Notes: generated from the letters alone by a model not told the origin. Counted from the stretch's first letter, positions 33,828 to 44,772 are shown. The stretch: 64,000 nucleotides of DNA from Gammaproteobacteria bacterium (GCA_028279365.1 JANQNX010000014.1:79921-143920); one strand, 5' to 3'. A program made the numbers and translations.

Positions 33828-35744
33828 ATGGCTAAAATAATCGGAATCGACCTTGGCACAACGAACTCTTGTGTCGCCGTGCTGGAAGGAGGTAAGGCCA
33901 AGGTAATTGAAAATAGTGAGGGTGCCCGAACCACTCCTTCCATCGTGGCTTATACGGATGATGATGAAATTCTGGTTGGCCAATCTGCAAAAAGACAGTC
34001 AGTCACTAATCCTGATAATACTTTATACGCGGTCAAGCGCTTGATTGGACGCCGGTTTGAAGAAGATACCGTGCAAAAAGATATCAAGCTGGTGCCTTAC
34101 AAAATTGTGAAAGCCGATAATGGCGATGCCTGGGTTGAAGTCAAGGGCAAGAAAATGGCACCGCCGGAAGTGGCCGCTCGCGTATTAATGAAAATGAAAA
34201 AGACCGCCGAAGATTATCTTGGCGAAGAGGTCAAGGAAGCGGTAATTACCGTCCCCGCCTATTTCAATGACTCCCAACGTCAGGCGACCAAAGATGCGGG
34301 CCGTATTGCAGGACTGGATGTGAAACGTATTATCAACGAGCCGACTGCTGCGTCATTGGCCTATGGTATGGACAAACAACGTGGCGATGCCAAGATTGCA
34401 GTCTACGATCTGGGCGGCGGTACGTTCGACGTCTCGATTATTGAAATTGCAGAAATCGATGGTGAGCATCAGTTTGAAGTGTTATCGACCAATGGTGATA
34501 CTTTCCTTGGTGGTGAAGACTTTGACCTGCGTATTATTGATTTCCTTTGTGATGAGTTTAAGAAAGAGCAGGGCGTCGATTTACATAACGATCCGTTAGC
34601 ACTGCAGCGACTGAAAGAAGCTGCAGAAAAGGCGAAGATTGAATTGTCCTCCAGTCAGCAGACGGATGTGAACCTGCCTTACATTACTGCAGACGCCAGT
34701 GGTCCGAAGCACCTTAATTTGAAATTGACTCGTGCAAAATTAGAGTCATTGGTTGAAGAGTTGGTTGTTCGTACCATTGAGCCATGCAAAGTGGCATTAC
34801 AAGACGCGGGTTTATCCAACTCTGATATTACCGATGTGATTTTGGTCGGCGGTCAGACGCGTATGCCAATGGTTCAGCAAAAGGTTGAAGAGTTCTTTGG
34901 AAAGGAACCACGTAAAGACGTGAATCCTGACGAAGCGGTGGCAGTCGGTGCGGCAATCCAGGCCGGTGTGTTAGGCGGTGATGTCAAAGACGTGTTGTTA
35001 CTTGACGTGACGCCATTATCGTTGGGTATTGAAACCATGGGGGGTGTCATGACCAAACTGATTGACAAGAACACCACTATCCCGACCAAGGCAAACCAGA
35101 CCTTCTCGACCGCAGAGGACAATCAAACTGCGGTAACCGTGCATGTCCTGCAAGGTGAACGTGAAATGGCGGCCGGCAATAAATCACTGGGTCGTTTTGA
35201 TCTGAGTGACATTCCGCCAGCACCACGTGGTGTACCTCAAATCGAAGTTAACTTCGATATTGATGCCAACGGTATATTAAACGTATCGGCTAAGGACAAG
35301 GCGACCGGCAAAGAGCAATCGATTGTCATTAAGGCATCCAGTGGTTTATCGGATGAAGAGATAGACAATATGGTCAAAGACGCGGAAGCGCATGCCGAAG
35401 AAGATCGTAAGGCGAAGGAACTGATTGAAGTCAAGAACATGGCTGACAATATGATCCACGCGACTAACAAATCACTTGCGGATCTCGGTGACAAGGTTGA
35501 AGAACAGGAGAAGCAAGATATCGAAGCAGCGATTGCCGATTTGGAAGAGGCATTAAAAGGCGATGATAAAGATGTCATTTCCGAGAAAACAACCAAGTTA
35601 ACCGAGGTTGCCGGTAAATTGGCAGAGCGTGCCTATGCTGACCAGCAAGCGTCACCTGAAGCAGAGGCCTCTGCTGCAGATGAAACTCAGAACGCCGATG
35701 ACGTGGTTGATGCCGAGTTTGAGGAAGTCAAAGACGACAAATAA
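33828..35744 (+). CDS. dnaK: chaperone DnaK (Hsp70)
   Basis: A 638-residue Hsp70 of normal length. The ATPase domain begins [18 protein letters not shown] and contains [12 protein letters not shown] and the linker region [18 protein letters not shown]; the substrate-binding domain and helical lid follow, with an acidic end [12 protein letters not shown]. It folds and protects proteins with DnaJ and GrpE encoded on both sides. GGAG at 8 bases before the ATG. Confidence 0.99.
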   Translation: MAKIIGIDLGTTNSCVAVLEGGKAKVIENSEGARTTPSIVAYTDDDEILVGQSAKRQSVTNPDNTLYAVKRLIGRRFEEDTVQKDIKLVPYKIVKADNGDAWVEVKGKKMAPPEVAARVLMKMKKTAEDYLGEEVKEAVITVPAYFNDSQRQATKDAGRIAGLDVKRIINEPTAASLAYGMDKQRGDAKIAVYDLGGGTFDVSIIEIAEIDGEHQFEVLSTNGDTFLGGEDFDLRIIDFLCDEFKKEQGVDLHNDPLALQRLKEAAEKAKIELSSSQQTDVNLPYITADASGPKHLNLKLTRAKLESLVEELVVRTIEPCKVALQDAGLSNSDITDVILVGGQTRMPMVQQKVEEFFGKEPRKDVNPDEAVAVGAAIQAGVLGGDVKDVLLLDVTPLSLGIETMGGVMTKLIDKNTTIPTKANQTFSTAEDNQTAVTVHVLQGEREMAAGNKSLGRFDLSDIPPAPRGVPQIEVNFDIDANGILNVSAKDKATGKEQSIVIKASSGLSDEEIDNMVKDAEAHAEEDRKAKELIEVKNMADNMIHATNKSLADLGDKVEEQEKQDIEAAIADLEEALKGDDKDVISEKTTKLTEVAGKLAERAYADQQASPEAEASAADETQNADDVVDAEFEEVKDDK

Positions 35745-35891
35745 GATACATCGGAGTTTTTAATAAACGGGCCGACTGGTCCGCGTAACACTGGCCTGGA
35801 GATCTGTCTTCAGGCTTGTTTACGTTTTGAATTTGAAATAACTGAAACACGGATTTACTGATTACAAAAATATAAAAAAACAGGAAAACGC

Positions 35892-37025
35892 ATGGCAGAT
35901 AAACGTGATTATTACGAAGTGTTGGGTGTCTCCAGGAACGCCGATGAAGCTGAATTGAAAAAGGCTTATCGTCGTTTAGCGATGAAGCACCATCCTGATC
36001 GTAATGAAGGCAATGCCGATGCGGAAGTTAAATTCAAGGAAGCCAAAGAGGCCTATGATGTACTGTCGGATCAACAAAAGCGTGCCGCCTACGATCAGTT
36101 TGGTCATGCCGGTGTCGATGCCAGTGCTGCCGGTGGCGGCGCGCATGCCGGTGCCGGTTTTGGTGATATCTTTGATAGTGTTTTCGGAGATATTTTTGGC
36201 TCTGGCGGGGCACGAGGTGGTCAACGCGTCTATCGTGGTGCTGATTTACGCTATAACCTCGAGCTATCCCTTGAGGATGCTGTTGCCGGTACCACCGTGA
36301 AAATCCGCGTACCAAAGATGGTGAAATGCGAGGTTTGCAATGGCACTGGTGCCAAGAAAGGCAGTTCCCCCGTAACCTGTCCAACCTGTGGTGGTCAAGG
36401 TCAGGTTCGCATGCAACAAGGTTTCTTTTCTGTTCAGCAAACCTGTCCACAGTGTCGCGGAACCGGAACAATTATTAATGACCCGTGTGTTTCCTGTCAG
36501 GGACAGGGTCGCGTACGCGATAGTAAGACCATCTCGGTCAAGGTACCGGAGGGTGTCGATAACGGCGACAGAATTCGTTTGTCCGGAGAAGGTGAAGCGG
36601 GCGAGAGCGGTGGACCTGCAGGCGACCTGTATGTACACATCAGTGTCAAAGACCATCCTATTTTTGAGCGCGATGGTACAGACTTGTATTGTGATGTGCC
36701 GATCAGCTTCACCACAGCAGCACTTGGCGGTGAGCTGGAAGTACCGACCCTGGACGGAAAAGTAAAACTGAAAATTCCTGCGGAAACCCAAAGTGGCAAA
36801 ATGTTTCGTCTGCGTTCTAAAGGCGTGCGTTCCGTCCGCAGCTCAACCAAAGGCGACTTGTTATGTCGTGTCATTGTTGAAACGCCAGTGAGATTAAGCA
36901 GTAAACAGAAAGAGATATTGAAACAGTTTGACCAGGCGATGCAGTCAGGCGGTGATAAACACAGTCCGCAAGCGACATCGTGGCTGGACGGTGTAAAAAA
37001 GTTTTTTGATTCAATGACGGGTTAG
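35892..37025 (+). CDS. dnaJ: co-chaperone DnaJ (Hsp40)
   Basis: A 377-residue type I DnaJ. The J domain has the HPD motif (MKHHPDRN, near residue 33). A Gly/Phe-rich linker follows, then the zinc-binding region with four CxxCxGxG repeats ([32 protein letters not shown]), and the C-terminal substrate-binding domains. It stimulates the DnaK ATPase. A gap of 147 bases without obvious terminator lies between it and dnaK, so the pair may be read together. Confidence 0.99.
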   Translation: MADKRDYYEVLGVSRNADEAELKKAYRRLAMKHHPDRNEGNADAEVKFKEAKEAYDVLSDQQKRAAYDQFGHAGVDASAAGGGAHAGAGFGDIFDSVFGDIFGSGGARGGQRVYRGADLRYNLELSLEDAVAGTTVKIRVPKMVKCEVCNGTGAKKGSSPVTCPTCGGQGQVRMQQGFFSVQQTCPQCRGTGTIINDPCVSCQGQGRVRDSKTISVKVPEGVDNGDRIRLSGEGEAGESGGPAGDLYVHISVKDHPIFERDGTDLYCDVPISFTTAALGGELEVPTLDGKVKLKIPAETQSGKMFRLRSKGVRSVRSSTKGDLLCRVIVETPVRLSSKQKEILKQFDQAMQSGGDKHSPQATSWLDGVKKFFDSMTG

Positions 37026-37217
37026 TTAACTCAGTCTTTACATTGATTAACAAAAGGCTGCACGACAAGCCTTTCAGTGAGCGATTTACTTGTCTTTGTT
37101 TGCATAACTTTTGTTGTGCTTACATGATTTCATTTCCTGATAACTTCCGTATCATTTCCAAATGCGCGATACTCGCAACCCAATAATCACAAAATCAAAA
37201 CAATCAGGACTTATATC

Positions 37218-38021
37218 ATGGTCAAACTAGGGGTATGTGGCGCTGCTGGCAGAATGGGTAAAACGATTCTGGAGGTTTGTCACGATCATCAAGAAGTAGA
37301 GGTGACAGCCGCCATTGAATACAGTGGTTCGCCTGTTATCGGTATGGACTCGGGTGAACTCGCGGGTATTGGCAAAAACGCGGTGATTGTCAGTGATGAC
37401 ATATCGGCTGTTGCCGATAATGTGGATGTGATGATTGATTTCACGCTTGCGCACTCGGTGCCAGATAACATCAAGAAGTGTGTTTCCTCTGATTGTAAAA
37501 TGGTGATCGGAACCACCGGACTGTCTCAGGAGATACAAAACCAAATAACAAGCGCTGCGGAGAAAATCGGTATCGTGTTCGCGCCAAACATGAGTGTTGG
37601 CGTTAATCTTTGTCTCAAGTTACTGGAAATGGCGGCGACGGTAACCGGTGATGAATTTGATGTGGAAATTATCGAGGCACATCATAACCAAAAAAAGGAT
37701 GCGCCTTCAGGCACCGCTATTCGGATGGGTGAAGTCGTTGCGCAAAGCCTGGGTCGTAAACTTTCTGACTGTGCGGTATACGGAAGAGAAGGCATCACCG
37801 GTGTCAGGGACAAAATGACGATTGGTTTTGAGACCATACGTGCGGGTGATATTGTTGGCGACCATACTGTGATGTTTGCTGCCGCTGGAGAGCGAATAGA
37901 AATTACCCATCGTGCCACATCCAGAAAAACATTTGCCAGCGGTGCTGTCAGGGCCGCACAGTGGATCCACGACAAGGCTTCAGGTTTGTACGATATGCAA
38001 GACGTATTGCAGTTAAAATAA
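37218..38021 (+). CDS. dapB: 4-hydroxy-tetrahydrodipicolinate reductase DapB
   Basis: A 267-residue enzyme of lysine and diaminopimelate synthesis. The N-terminal Rossmann motif is GAAGRMGK; IGTTGLSQ and the catalytic IEAHHNQKKDAPSGTA are characteristic. It uses NAD(P)H to reduce 4-hydroxy-tetrahydrodipicolinate. dnaJ followed by dapB is a frequent gammaproteobacterial order. AGGA lies 9 bases before the ATG. Confidence 0.98.
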   Translation: MVKLGVCGAAGRMGKTILEVCHDHQEVEVTAAIEYSGSPVIGMDSGELAGIGKNAVIVSDDISAVADNVDVMIDFTLAHSVPDNIKKCVSSDCKMVIGTTGLSQEIQNQITSAAEKIGIVFAPNMSVGVNLCLKLLEMAATVTGDEFDVEIIEAHHNQKKDAPSGTAIRMGEVVAQSLGRKLSDCAVYGREGITGVRDKMTIGFETIRAGDIVGDHTVMFAAAGERIEITHRATSRKTFASGAVRAAQWIHDKASGLYDMQDVLQLK

Positions 38022-38067
38022 CTCAGGTAGTGTAATCAGCAGTGACAGCAATAAAAAGAATACAGAC

Positions 38068-38721
38068 ATGATGCTGAACATAAAACAAACCGAGAATCTT
38101 TATAATAATTCCTATCTCAGTTACATCGCATCCTGGGCGGGCGCGCTATTAGTTTGCTGGTTGCTATGGCCTATCGCACCTAATAAAACGTTAATTATCT
38201 GGTTTAGTGTTTTTTCAGGCTTAACAATAGTCAGGCTTGCGATGACCGTCACGTTTAATAAAAAAGATCATGCCAAGGCGATAGATAATTGGATGATATC
38301 TTTTCTGAGTTTATCTTTTGTGTCGGGTACGTTGTGGGGGCTAACCGCGTTTATCCTGATACCTGCAACGGAAATCAGTGCCATTGACTCCATTATCTAT
38401 CACGGCATGTTGTTAATGTTTATAGCCGTACTGATAGCCGGCTCATTAATTACTTACTCGACCAGTAAGATGGTGTTTCTCAGTTTTGCTGTCCCCGCTG
38501 TTGTGCCCCAATGTTTGATGCTGATCGCCAAAGGCGATAAATATCATTCTTTTTTAGGTGGCTTTATGCTGGCATATGCACTGGTCGTATTTATTATTTC
38601 GATATACATACACCGGATGTTTTCGAATTGTTGCAAGATTGAAGCAGAGAACGAAGCCTTGAAAGCTGTTCTGGCTGAAGCCGGAATTAATTTTGAACCG
38701 GACTCTGAAGCGACAAGATAG
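38068..38721 (+). CDS. orphan multi-pass membrane protein (sensor-like membrane domain)
   Basis: A 217-residue protein with six hydrophobic segments (about 18-34, 44-60, 75-97, 107-127, 133-152, 163-183) and a short cytosolic tail that starts a coiled coil (CKIEAENEALKAVLAEAG). The plan resembles MASE-type N-terminal membrane parts of diguanylate cyclases or kinases, but no output domain follows. It may be a truncated sensor or a stand-alone partner. Its last 35 bases overlap the end of aceK on the opposite strand. I do not recognise the family. Confidence 0.7.
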   Translation: MMLNIKQTENLYNNSYLSYIASWAGALLVCWLLWPIAPNKTLIIWFSVFSGLTIVRLAMTVTFNKKDHAKAIDNWMISFLSLSFVSGTLWGLTAFILIPATEISAIDSIIYHGMLLMFIAVLIAGSLITYSTSKMVFLSFAVPAVVPQCLMLIAKGDKYHSFLGGFMLAYALVVFIISIYIHRMFSNCCKIEAENEALKAVLAEAGINFEPDSEATR

Positions 38722-40435
38722 CGCCCATCGATGCTGACGAATAGGGTACGACTAGAGAGACGTCACCGCGTTTATGCTGTTGCTGGACTTCACGCCAGTA
38801 CTCAGCGGTTAATAAATCCTGGTGTTGTTTAAGAAACGCTTCCTTAAGCGTGTCGTTCATCGACAGGAAACGCATAAACTCTTCCGGAAAGATATCGTTT
38901 TCGGATACGTAATACCAGGTATCAGCCAACATCTCATCCTCATAATCATCGGCTTCCGGTATGTCCCTGAAATTGCAATCGGTGACCAGTGACACTTCAT
39001 CATAGTCATAAAAAATAACCCGTTTATGCGGTGTGACACCGAAGTTCTTTAACAATAGATCGCCGGTGAAGATATTGGTCTTGGCCAAATCTTTAATCGC
39101 CTGACCGTAATCAATGACTGCAAATATCGCGTCTTCTTCACTGACTTCGTTTATATAGAGATTCAATGGACGAACCCGTCGCTCAACGTAGACACGGTTT
39201 AATAGCAGCATATTCCCCTGTTTACTGACTGTCTCAGAGGCATGTTCAAGCAACTCATTTCTTAACTCACGCGAAAAACGCATCAGCGGAAATTCCAGGT
39301 TTAAAAATTCCTGAGTGTCGATCAGTCGACCGGCACGGTCATGCTTGGACACCAACTTGTATTTTTCGATGACTTCTTTTCGCGTGATGGTTTTCGGATA
39401 ACCGAATTTGTCACGAATGACTTTAAACACCAGATTATATGAAGGTAGGGTAAATACGATCATAACCAGTCCGGTGTCACCTTCAGCGTGAATGAATCGA
39501 TCATGCGTGTTGTTTAAGTGTCGATCAAAGGTACGATGTCGTTCTGTTTTTCCCTGACGCAGTCGACCCAGCACCGTATACAACTCATCAATCGGTTTTT
39601 TTGGCAATATTGATTTTAAAAAATGCACAGCGCCAATCACCGAATTAGGATCGGCAAAATAATAAGAGCGTGTATAACCGAAGATGATGCTGATTTCATT
39701 TTCAGTCAGAAACACGGCATCTACCTCGATGCCTTTCACTTCATTTTTAAAGGCAATGACGATAGGCATCTCGCCCTCATTAAGGATCAGTTTACCAACA
39801 AGATAAGCGCGCGCCGCCTGGTAAAAGAAAGAATCGATAAATTCAAAGCGGATAAACTCGAAATCCTTATCCAGATTGTGCTGGCTATGTTGTTTTATGT
39901 AGTCAGCAATTTTTTTCGCATTTTTTGTCAGACCGTTATAAGGCACGCGAAATGAGAAATCATCGAGAATGGTCTCAAATATCTTTTGCAGCGATAACCA
40001 ATACGGATAGCGGCGAATGTTCAAGCCCATAATAAGCTGAATGTCACCGGCAGGATCATTCGCGATAAACTCTATCTGATCATCAATACCATGCGTATCG
40101 AATATGCGCCGTGTGGTAGAGTTAAAAAACGTCTTGATGAAATCGCTATCCGGCACCTCATTCAGGCGATCTCCAAAGTAGCTTCTTACCTGATGCCAGA
40201 GTTCTCTATCCTTGACGCGTCCTTTAAGAATGTTGCGCAGGTTAAGGACAATCCTGCGCACCGATTTTTCATAAAGGTCTACCCGATCAACGATATCCTG
40301 CTGATGTCCTTTCCAATCACGCTGTTCAAAGCGGGTACGCGCACGTCGTGTGATACGGTGAAAGAAATTGTTATAGCGAATAAATCCGTCGTAGATAATC
40401 TGCGAGCATTCGGCAATCAGCTCTTTGTCTGTCAT
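38687..40435 (-). CDS. aceK: isocitrate dehydrogenase kinase/phosphatase AceK
   Basis: A 582-residue bifunctional enzyme near the E. coli length (578). It phosphorylates a serine of isocitrate dehydrogenase to switch it off, and reverses this, so directing isocitrate to the glyoxylate bypass. The kinase-like core has VFKVIRDKFGYPK and, later, FGVTPHKRVIFYDYDEVSLV. It lies 21 bases after icd in the same direction; in E. coli it follows aceBA instead. No isocitrate lyase or malate synthase gene is in the window. The link with the serine cycle cluster may be control of the flux between TCA and C1 metabolism. Confidence 0.96.
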   Translation of the reverse strand: MTDKELIAECSQIIYDGFIRYNNFFHRITRRARTRFEQRDWKGHQQDIVDRVDLYEKSVRRIVLNLRNILKGRVKDRELWHQVRSYFGDRLNEVPDSDFIKTFFNSTTRRIFDTHGIDDQIEFIANDPAGDIQLIMGLNIRRYPYWLSLQKIFETILDDFSFRVPYNGLTKNAKKIADYIKQHSQHNLDKDFEFIRFEFIDSFFYQAARAYLVGKLILNEGEMPIVIAFKNEVKGIEVDAVFLTENEISIIFGYTRSYYFADPNSVIGAVHFLKSILPKKPIDELYTVLGRLRQGKTERHRTFDRHLNNTHDRFIHAEGDTGLVMIVFTLPSYNLVFKVIRDKFGYPKTITRKEVIEKYKLVSKHDRAGRLIDTQEFLNLEFPLMRFSRELRNELLEHASETVSKQGNMLLLNRVYVERRVRPLNLYINEVSEEDAIFAVIDYGQAIKDLAKTNIFTGDLLLKNFGVTPHKRVIFYDYDEVSLVTDCNFRDIPEADDYEDEMLADTWYYVSENDIFPEEFMRFLSMNDTLKEAFLKQHQDLLTAEYWREVQQQHKRGDVSLVVPYSSASMGAILSLQSPVQN

Positions 40436-40456
40436 CGCTGCCTGACTGTTATCTGA

Positions 40457-41755
40457 TCATGATAGATTGGCGATTAATGCACTTCCAAACTCGCTACATT
40501 TGACCTCTTTTGCGCCTTTCATTAATCGGGCAAAATCATAGGTGACCGTTTTTTCGGCAATGGTCTTATCCATAGACTGAATAATCATATCGGCCGCTTC
40601 CACCCAGCCTAGATAACGCAGCATCATTTCGCCAGACAAAAGCAGAGAACCCGGATTCACTTTATCCTGGTTCGCGTATTTAGGCGCAGTGCCATGCGTG
40701 GCTTCGAAAATAGCATGCCCGGTGTCGTAATTGATGTTTCCGCCAGGGGCAATACCGATACCGCCTACCTGCGCCGCGAGTGCATCCGAGAGATAATCAC
40801 CGTTCAGGTTCATGGTTGCAATCACGTCAAACTCCGAAGGTCGGGTTAACACTTGCTGTAAAGTGATGTCGGAAATTGCATCCTTTATCAGAACTTTTTC
40901 ATCCTGCATCGCCTGATCCATTTCCTCTTTGGCAGCTTGCGCACCATGTTCAGCACGCGTTCGTTCCCAGATGTCCCAGCTATAGGTTTCTTTCGGGAAT
41001 TCGTTCTCTGCCAATTCGTAACCCCAATTTCGAAATGCGCCTTCGGTAAACTTCATGATATTACCTTTGTGGACAAAGGTGACGCTCTTTCGATTATTCT
41101 GAATGGCATATTTAATCGCTGCTCTGACCAGCCGCTGAGTGCCTTCACTGGAAACCGGTTTAATGCCTATGCCAGAGGTTTCCGGAAACCGAATCTTTTG
41201 ATAGTAATTCGGAAAGCTTTCCTTAAAAAATTGCATGAAGCGTTTGTTTTCTTCCGAGCCGGCTTCAAATTCAATACCGGCATAGATATCTTCGGTGTTC
41301 TCACGAAAGATGACCATATCTACCTGTTCCGGTTTTCTTACCGGTGACGGTACGCCCTCAAACCAGCGCACCGGTCGAAGGCAAACATACAGGTCGAGTA
41401 TTTGTCGGAGTGCAACGTTTAATGATCTTATGCCACCACCGATAGGTGTCGTCAGTGGTCCTTTTATCGCGACCAGAAATTCGCGACAGGTTTCCACGGT
41501 TTCATCCGGTAGCCATTTCCCGGTCAGATGATTGGCCTTCTCGCCAGCATAGACTTCCAGCCATTTGATTTCACGTTTGCCCCCGTAGGCCTTCTCTACT
41601 GCGGCATCAATCACTCGTTGTGATGCTTGCCAGACATCGGGTCCGATACCATCTCCTTCAATGAACGGTATCACTGGTGTATCCGGAACCTTCAGTTCGC
41701 CGTTTCTGATTGTGATTTTTTTGCCGCCGGTTGGCGCTTTTAATGCGTTGGCCAA
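40457..41755 (-). CDS. icd: NADP-dependent isocitrate dehydrogenase
   Basis: A 432-residue enzyme that converts isocitrate to 2-oxoglutarate with [30 protein letters not shown] and the late [17 protein letters not shown] are family motifs. Ser111 in [13 protein letters not shown] is the residue AceK phosphorylates in E. coli (Ser113). The start is TTG at 41755: AAGGAGAG lies 5-8 bases upstream and no ATG is in frame nearby. aceK follows in the same operon. Confidence 0.97.
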   Translation of the reverse strand: MANALKAPTGGKKITIRNGELKVPDTPVIPFIEGDGIGPDVWQASQRVIDAAVEKAYGGKREIKWLEVYAGEKANHLTGKWLPDETVETCREFLVAIKGPLTTPIGGGIRSLNVALRQILDLYVCLRPVRWFEGVPSPVRKPEQVDMVIFRENTEDIYAGIEFEAGSEENKRFMQFFKESFPNYYQKIRFPETSGIGIKPVSSEGTQRLVRAAIKYAIQNNRKSVTFVHKGNIMKFTEGAFRNWGYELAENEFPKETYSWDIWERTRAEHGAQAAKEEMDQAMQDEKVLIKDAISDITLQQVLTRPSEFDVIATMNLNGDYLSDALAAQVGGIGIAPGGNINYDTGHAIFEATHGTAPKYANQDKVNPGSLLLSGEMMLRYLGWVEAADMIIQSMDKTIAEKTVTYDFARLMKGAKEVKCSEFGSALIANLS

Positions 41756-42081
41756 GAGGTCTCTCCTTAACGATAAAATAATACCGTCAGTTTAGCCTGT
41801 TCATGTTGCAACAAAAAGTCCGCTGATTGATTTGACAACACTTTCTTTATTCACTATTTTGCTTTTGCGCCGATTTGAAATCAGCTTGCGGGCGCGTAAA
41901 AAATACCGCTAAAGAGTCAACCTGCTTTAGCTGAAGCTGAAAGTGGGCATAAGTTAAGAATGTATTAATAATCCTGTCAGGTTATTTCTTCCAAACCGTT
42001 CCCACCTTCACTTCAGTCATGTGTTTCAGGCTGGCTCAATGTACATATTGAAATACGATTGAAACTGAGATTAGGATTTTA
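41756..42081. other. intergenic region between divergent icd and metZ, with a hairpin
   Basis: No gene is seen in these 326 bases. GCGCC (41867-41871) and GGCGC (41891-41895) enclose a smaller inverted pair GATTT/AATC, giving a stable stem-loop with A/T-rich flanks. It could be a terminator-like or control element. I see no S-adenosylmethionine riboswitch pattern upstream of metZ. AGGA lies before the metZ ATG. Confidence 0.3.
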
Positions 42082-43260
42082 ATGAGCGATACAGATAAAT
42101 ACGGGATCAATACCAGGGCCGTCCGCGCGGGTCAGGTAAGAACAGCGGAAAATGAACACAGCGAGCCGATGTTTCTCAGTTCGAGTTATGTGTTTGCCAA
42201 TGCCGCCGAGGCTGCAGCGCGATTCAAGGGAGACAGCCCCGGAAATATCTACACGCGTTTTACTAATCCGACTGTCAGGACCTTTGAGCAAAGGCTGGCG
42301 GAGATGGAACAAGCCGAACGCTGTATCGGCACATCTTCAGGGATGAGCGCAATCATGTGCACGGTGCTGGGCTTGTTGAAAAGTGGAGATCACATGGTGT
42401 CATCGCGCAGTGTGTTTGGCACCACCGTCAATTTGTTCTCCAACATCTTTCCGAAGTTTGGCATCAACACGACATTTGTTGAATTGACCGACTATGCGGC
42501 TTGGGAACAGGCCATCACGTCGGAGACGAAATTGTTGTTTTTTGAAACACCGTCAAACCCATTGACCGAGATTGCTGATATAAAAAAGCTCGCTGATATT
42601 GCGCACAACAACGATGCATTGTTGGTCGTGGATAATTGCTTCTGTACTCCGGCTCTGCAGTTACCCATTCCGTTGGGCGCAGATATTGTGATTCATTCGG
42701 CCACAAAGTACCTGGATGGTCAGGGCCGTTGCTTGGGTGGAGCGATTGTCGGCAGTGAGGCAATACTCGGTGAAGATATTTATGGGTTTCTTCGTTCTGG
42801 TGGAGCGAGCATGAGTCCCTTCAATGCATGGGTATTTTTAAAAGGTCTGGAAACGCTCGCTATTAGGATGCGTGCGCATTGTGAAAATGCCCAACAGTTA
42901 GCGGACTGGTTGTCATCGCATTCCTCCGTCGAACGGGTTTATTATCCCGGTCTGGATTCGCATCCTCAACATGATCTCTCCAGTCAGCAGCAATCCGGCC
43001 ACGGCGGCATTGTCAGTTTCGAAGTGAAGGGCGGGCAGGATGTGGCCTGGAATGTTATTGACTCAGTCGATATTTTTTCTATCACTGCCAATCTCGGCGA
43101 TACCAAGAGCACGATTACACATCCTGCTACCACCACGCATCATAAACTCTCTGATGAACAGCGACAGTTGGCCGGTATCAAGTCGAATTTAATTCGGATA
43201 TCTGTTGGCCTAGAAGATACCAACGATCTCATTCAAGACCTGGATCAGGCGTTGCCTTAG
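42082..43260 (+). CDS. metZ: O-succinylhomoserine sulfhydrylase MetZ
   Basis: A 392-residue PLP enzyme of the Cys/Met metabolism family. IYTRFTNPTVRTFEQRLAEM and the PLP-lysine motif SATKYLDGQGRCLGG are diagnostic. MetZ makes homocysteine from O-succinylhomoserine and sulfide, the direct route to methionine. MetB and MetC are close paralogues, but the length and QGRCLGG fit MetZ best. It stands just before the serine cycle cluster, separated by about 280 bases and a promoter. Confidence 0.9.
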   Translation: MSDTDKYGINTRAVRAGQVRTAENEHSEPMFLSSSYVFANAAEAAARFKGDSPGNIYTRFTNPTVRTFEQRLAEMEQAERCIGTSSGMSAIMCTVLGLLKSGDHMVSSRSVFGTTVNLFSNIFPKFGINTTFVELTDYAAWEQAITSETKLLFFETPSNPLTEIADIKKLADIAHNNDALLVVDNCFCTPALQLPIPLGADIVIHSATKYLDGQGRCLGGAIVGSEAILGEDIYGFLRSGGASMSPFNAWVFLKGLETLAIRMRAHCENAQQLADWLSSHSSVERVYYPGLDSHPQHDLSSQQQSGHGGIVSFEVKGGQDVAWNVIDSVDIFSITANLGDTKSTITHPATTTHHKLSDEQRQLAGIKSNLIRISVGLEDTNDLIQDLDQALP

Positions 43261-43370
43261 CAAGATTATTCCCCCACTTTTCAGCGCAAATTGTCGCCAT
43301 TATTGAATAATGGATTTGCTGCACTGTTTTTAGTTACACTTAAGCCTTGATTGTGTGTATGTCGCATTTC

Positions 43371-43409
43371 GCAACATAATGTTGCATCGCACAAATCTGC
43401 CGCTATAAT
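43371..43409 (+). promoter_or_regulatory. promoter and palindromic operator of the serine cycle cluster
   Basis: A -10 box TATAAT (43404-43409) lies 16 bases after TTGCAT (43382-43387). The 15-bp GCAACATAATGTTGC (43371-43385) is a perfect inverted repeat about a central A and overlaps this -35. The repeat is flanked by extra TCGCA copies. Serine-cycle operons of methylotrophs are controlled by LysR-type proteins such as QscR that bind T-N11-A sites, so a LysR-type regulator is a candidate. None is encoded next to this cluster. Confidence 0.5.
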
Positions 43410-43543
43410 ACCCAGCCCTTAGGGGAAGGTACTGGCACATAAAAATAATAAGCAGTAGCACGGAAACAGTACGAAAAACAGAATTTCTTAAAGCTTTTAG
43501 CTTAATAATTTTTACTTACTTTAACCTTTGGAGGGTGCTAACC

Positions 43544-44728
43544 ATGCCCGGACGTAATTTTTTGTTTATCCCCGGCCCCACTACTATTCCTCGTCGAATT
43601 CAAAACGCGATGAGCGTCGAACAGGAAGACATGCGCGCCATGGACTTACCTGAATTCACCAAACCTCTTTATGAAGACATGAAAAAGATTATGCGCAACA
43701 AAGACGGTCGCGTATTTATCTTTCCTTCGTCAGGTACCGGTGGTTGGGAATCATCAATTCAGAATACCTTGAATCCTGGCGATAAAGTGTTGGCTTCACG
43801 AATTGGTCAATTCAGTCATTTATATATCGACTGTGCCGAGCGTCTCGGTATGGAAGTGATTAAGGTTGAAGAAGAATGGGGCAAAGGTGTACCGGTAGAA
43901 AAATTTGCAGAAATTCTGGCCAACGACAAGAATCATGAAATAAAAGCGGTATTCGCCACTCATAATGAAACCGCAACTGGCGTTGTCTCAGATCTGAAAG
44001 GTGTGCGTGATGCATTAGACGCATGCAACCACCCTGCGATGTACCATGTTGATAGTGTTAGTGGTCTTGCCAGTATCGAGTTTGATATGGATGCCTGGGG
44101 CATTGATATTACTGTCAGTGGCTCACAAAAAGGTTTGATGTTGCCTACCGGTTTGGGCATCGTTGGTGCCAGCAAAAAAGCCCTGGAAATTAATAAAGAA
44201 ATTCAAGGCTGTCCACGCTGCTTCTTCTCCTGGGAAGATCAAATCATGGCCAACGACAATGGCTTCTTCCCTTATACCCCGCCAATGAATCTGTTACGTG
44301 GTCTGCGCGAATCACTCAATATGATTAATGAAGAAGGTCTGGAAAACGTTTGGGCGCGTCAAAATCGAATGGCAACCGCAGTTCGAAAAGCGATTGAAGC
44401 CTGGGGTATGACCACCGTTGCGACCGAGCCAAAGTTCCAGTCTGATACCGTCAGTGCAGTTCGTGTACCTGAAGGCTTTGATGGTAACGAAGTCGCCAGA
44501 CATGCCTACAAATATTACAACCTCGCATTATCAATCAGTCTGGCTGACATTGCCGGTCAGGCATTCCGTATCGGCCACATGGGTGATATGAATGAGTTGA
44601 TGGTATTGATCCCAATCAACGGTGCTGAAATGGCGATGAAGGATCTAGGCTATCCAATCGAGCTTGGCAGCGGTGTCGCTGCTGCGCAGGAATATCTGCG
44701 TAACACCAAGACCGACAGATTGGCATAA
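43544..44728 (+). CDS. sga: serine-glyoxylate aminotransferase
   Basis: A 394-residue class V PLP aminotransferase. The N-terminal FLFIPGPTTIPRRI, the FPSSGTGGWESS motif and the PLP lysine in SGSQKGLMLPTGL are typical of serine-glyoxylate aminotransferase. It turns serine and glyoxylate into hydroxypyruvate and glycine, the step that defines the serine cycle. The frame is open from GTG 43535, but the ATG at 43544 is 8 bases after GGAGGG and gives the usual N terminus. It is the first gene of the cluster; a terminator-like hairpin follows. Confidence 0.95.
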   Translation: MPGRNFLFIPGPTTIPRRIQNAMSVEQEDMRAMDLPEFTKPLYEDMKKIMRNKDGRVFIFPSSGTGGWESSIQNTLNPGDKVLASRIGQFSHLYIDCAERLGMEVIKVEEEWGKGVPVEKFAEILANDKNHEIKAVFATHNETATGVVSDLKGVRDALDACNHPAMYHVDSVSGLASIEFDMDAWGIDITVSGSQKGLMLPTGLGIVGASKKALEINKEIQGCPRCFFSWEDQIMANDNGFFPYTPPMNLLRGLRESLNMINEEGLENVWARQNRMATAVRKAIEAWGMTTVATEPKFQSDTVSAVRVPEGFDGNEVARHAYKYYNLALSISLADIAGQAFRIGHMGDMNELMVLIPINGAEMAMKDLGYPIELGSGVAAAQEYLRNTKTDRLA

Positions 44729-44741
44729 TTTTAACTACATA

Positions 44742-44772
44742 ATCGACGCGCAAAGACGCGTCGATATTTTTT
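44742..44772 (+). terminator. hairpin with T-run between sga and mclA
   Basis: ATCGACGCG and CGCGTCGAT form a perfect 9-bp stem around CAAAGA, followed by ATTTTTT. It has all features of an intrinsic terminator although the next genes are of the same pathway. It probably lowers expression of mclA-mtkAB-hprA-ppc relative to sga, or protects the sga mRNA 3' end. Confidence 0.75.

Noticed and set aside
36034..36791. Long open frames antisense to dnaJ, icd and other conserved genes
   Set aside because: They follow from codon bias of the conserved gene on the other strand and encode low-complexity peptides without a ribosome site.
41756..42081. S-adenosylmethionine riboswitch before metZ
   Set aside because: A hairpin is present, but no multi-stem core with the conserved SAM-I or SAM-II sequences could be assembled.
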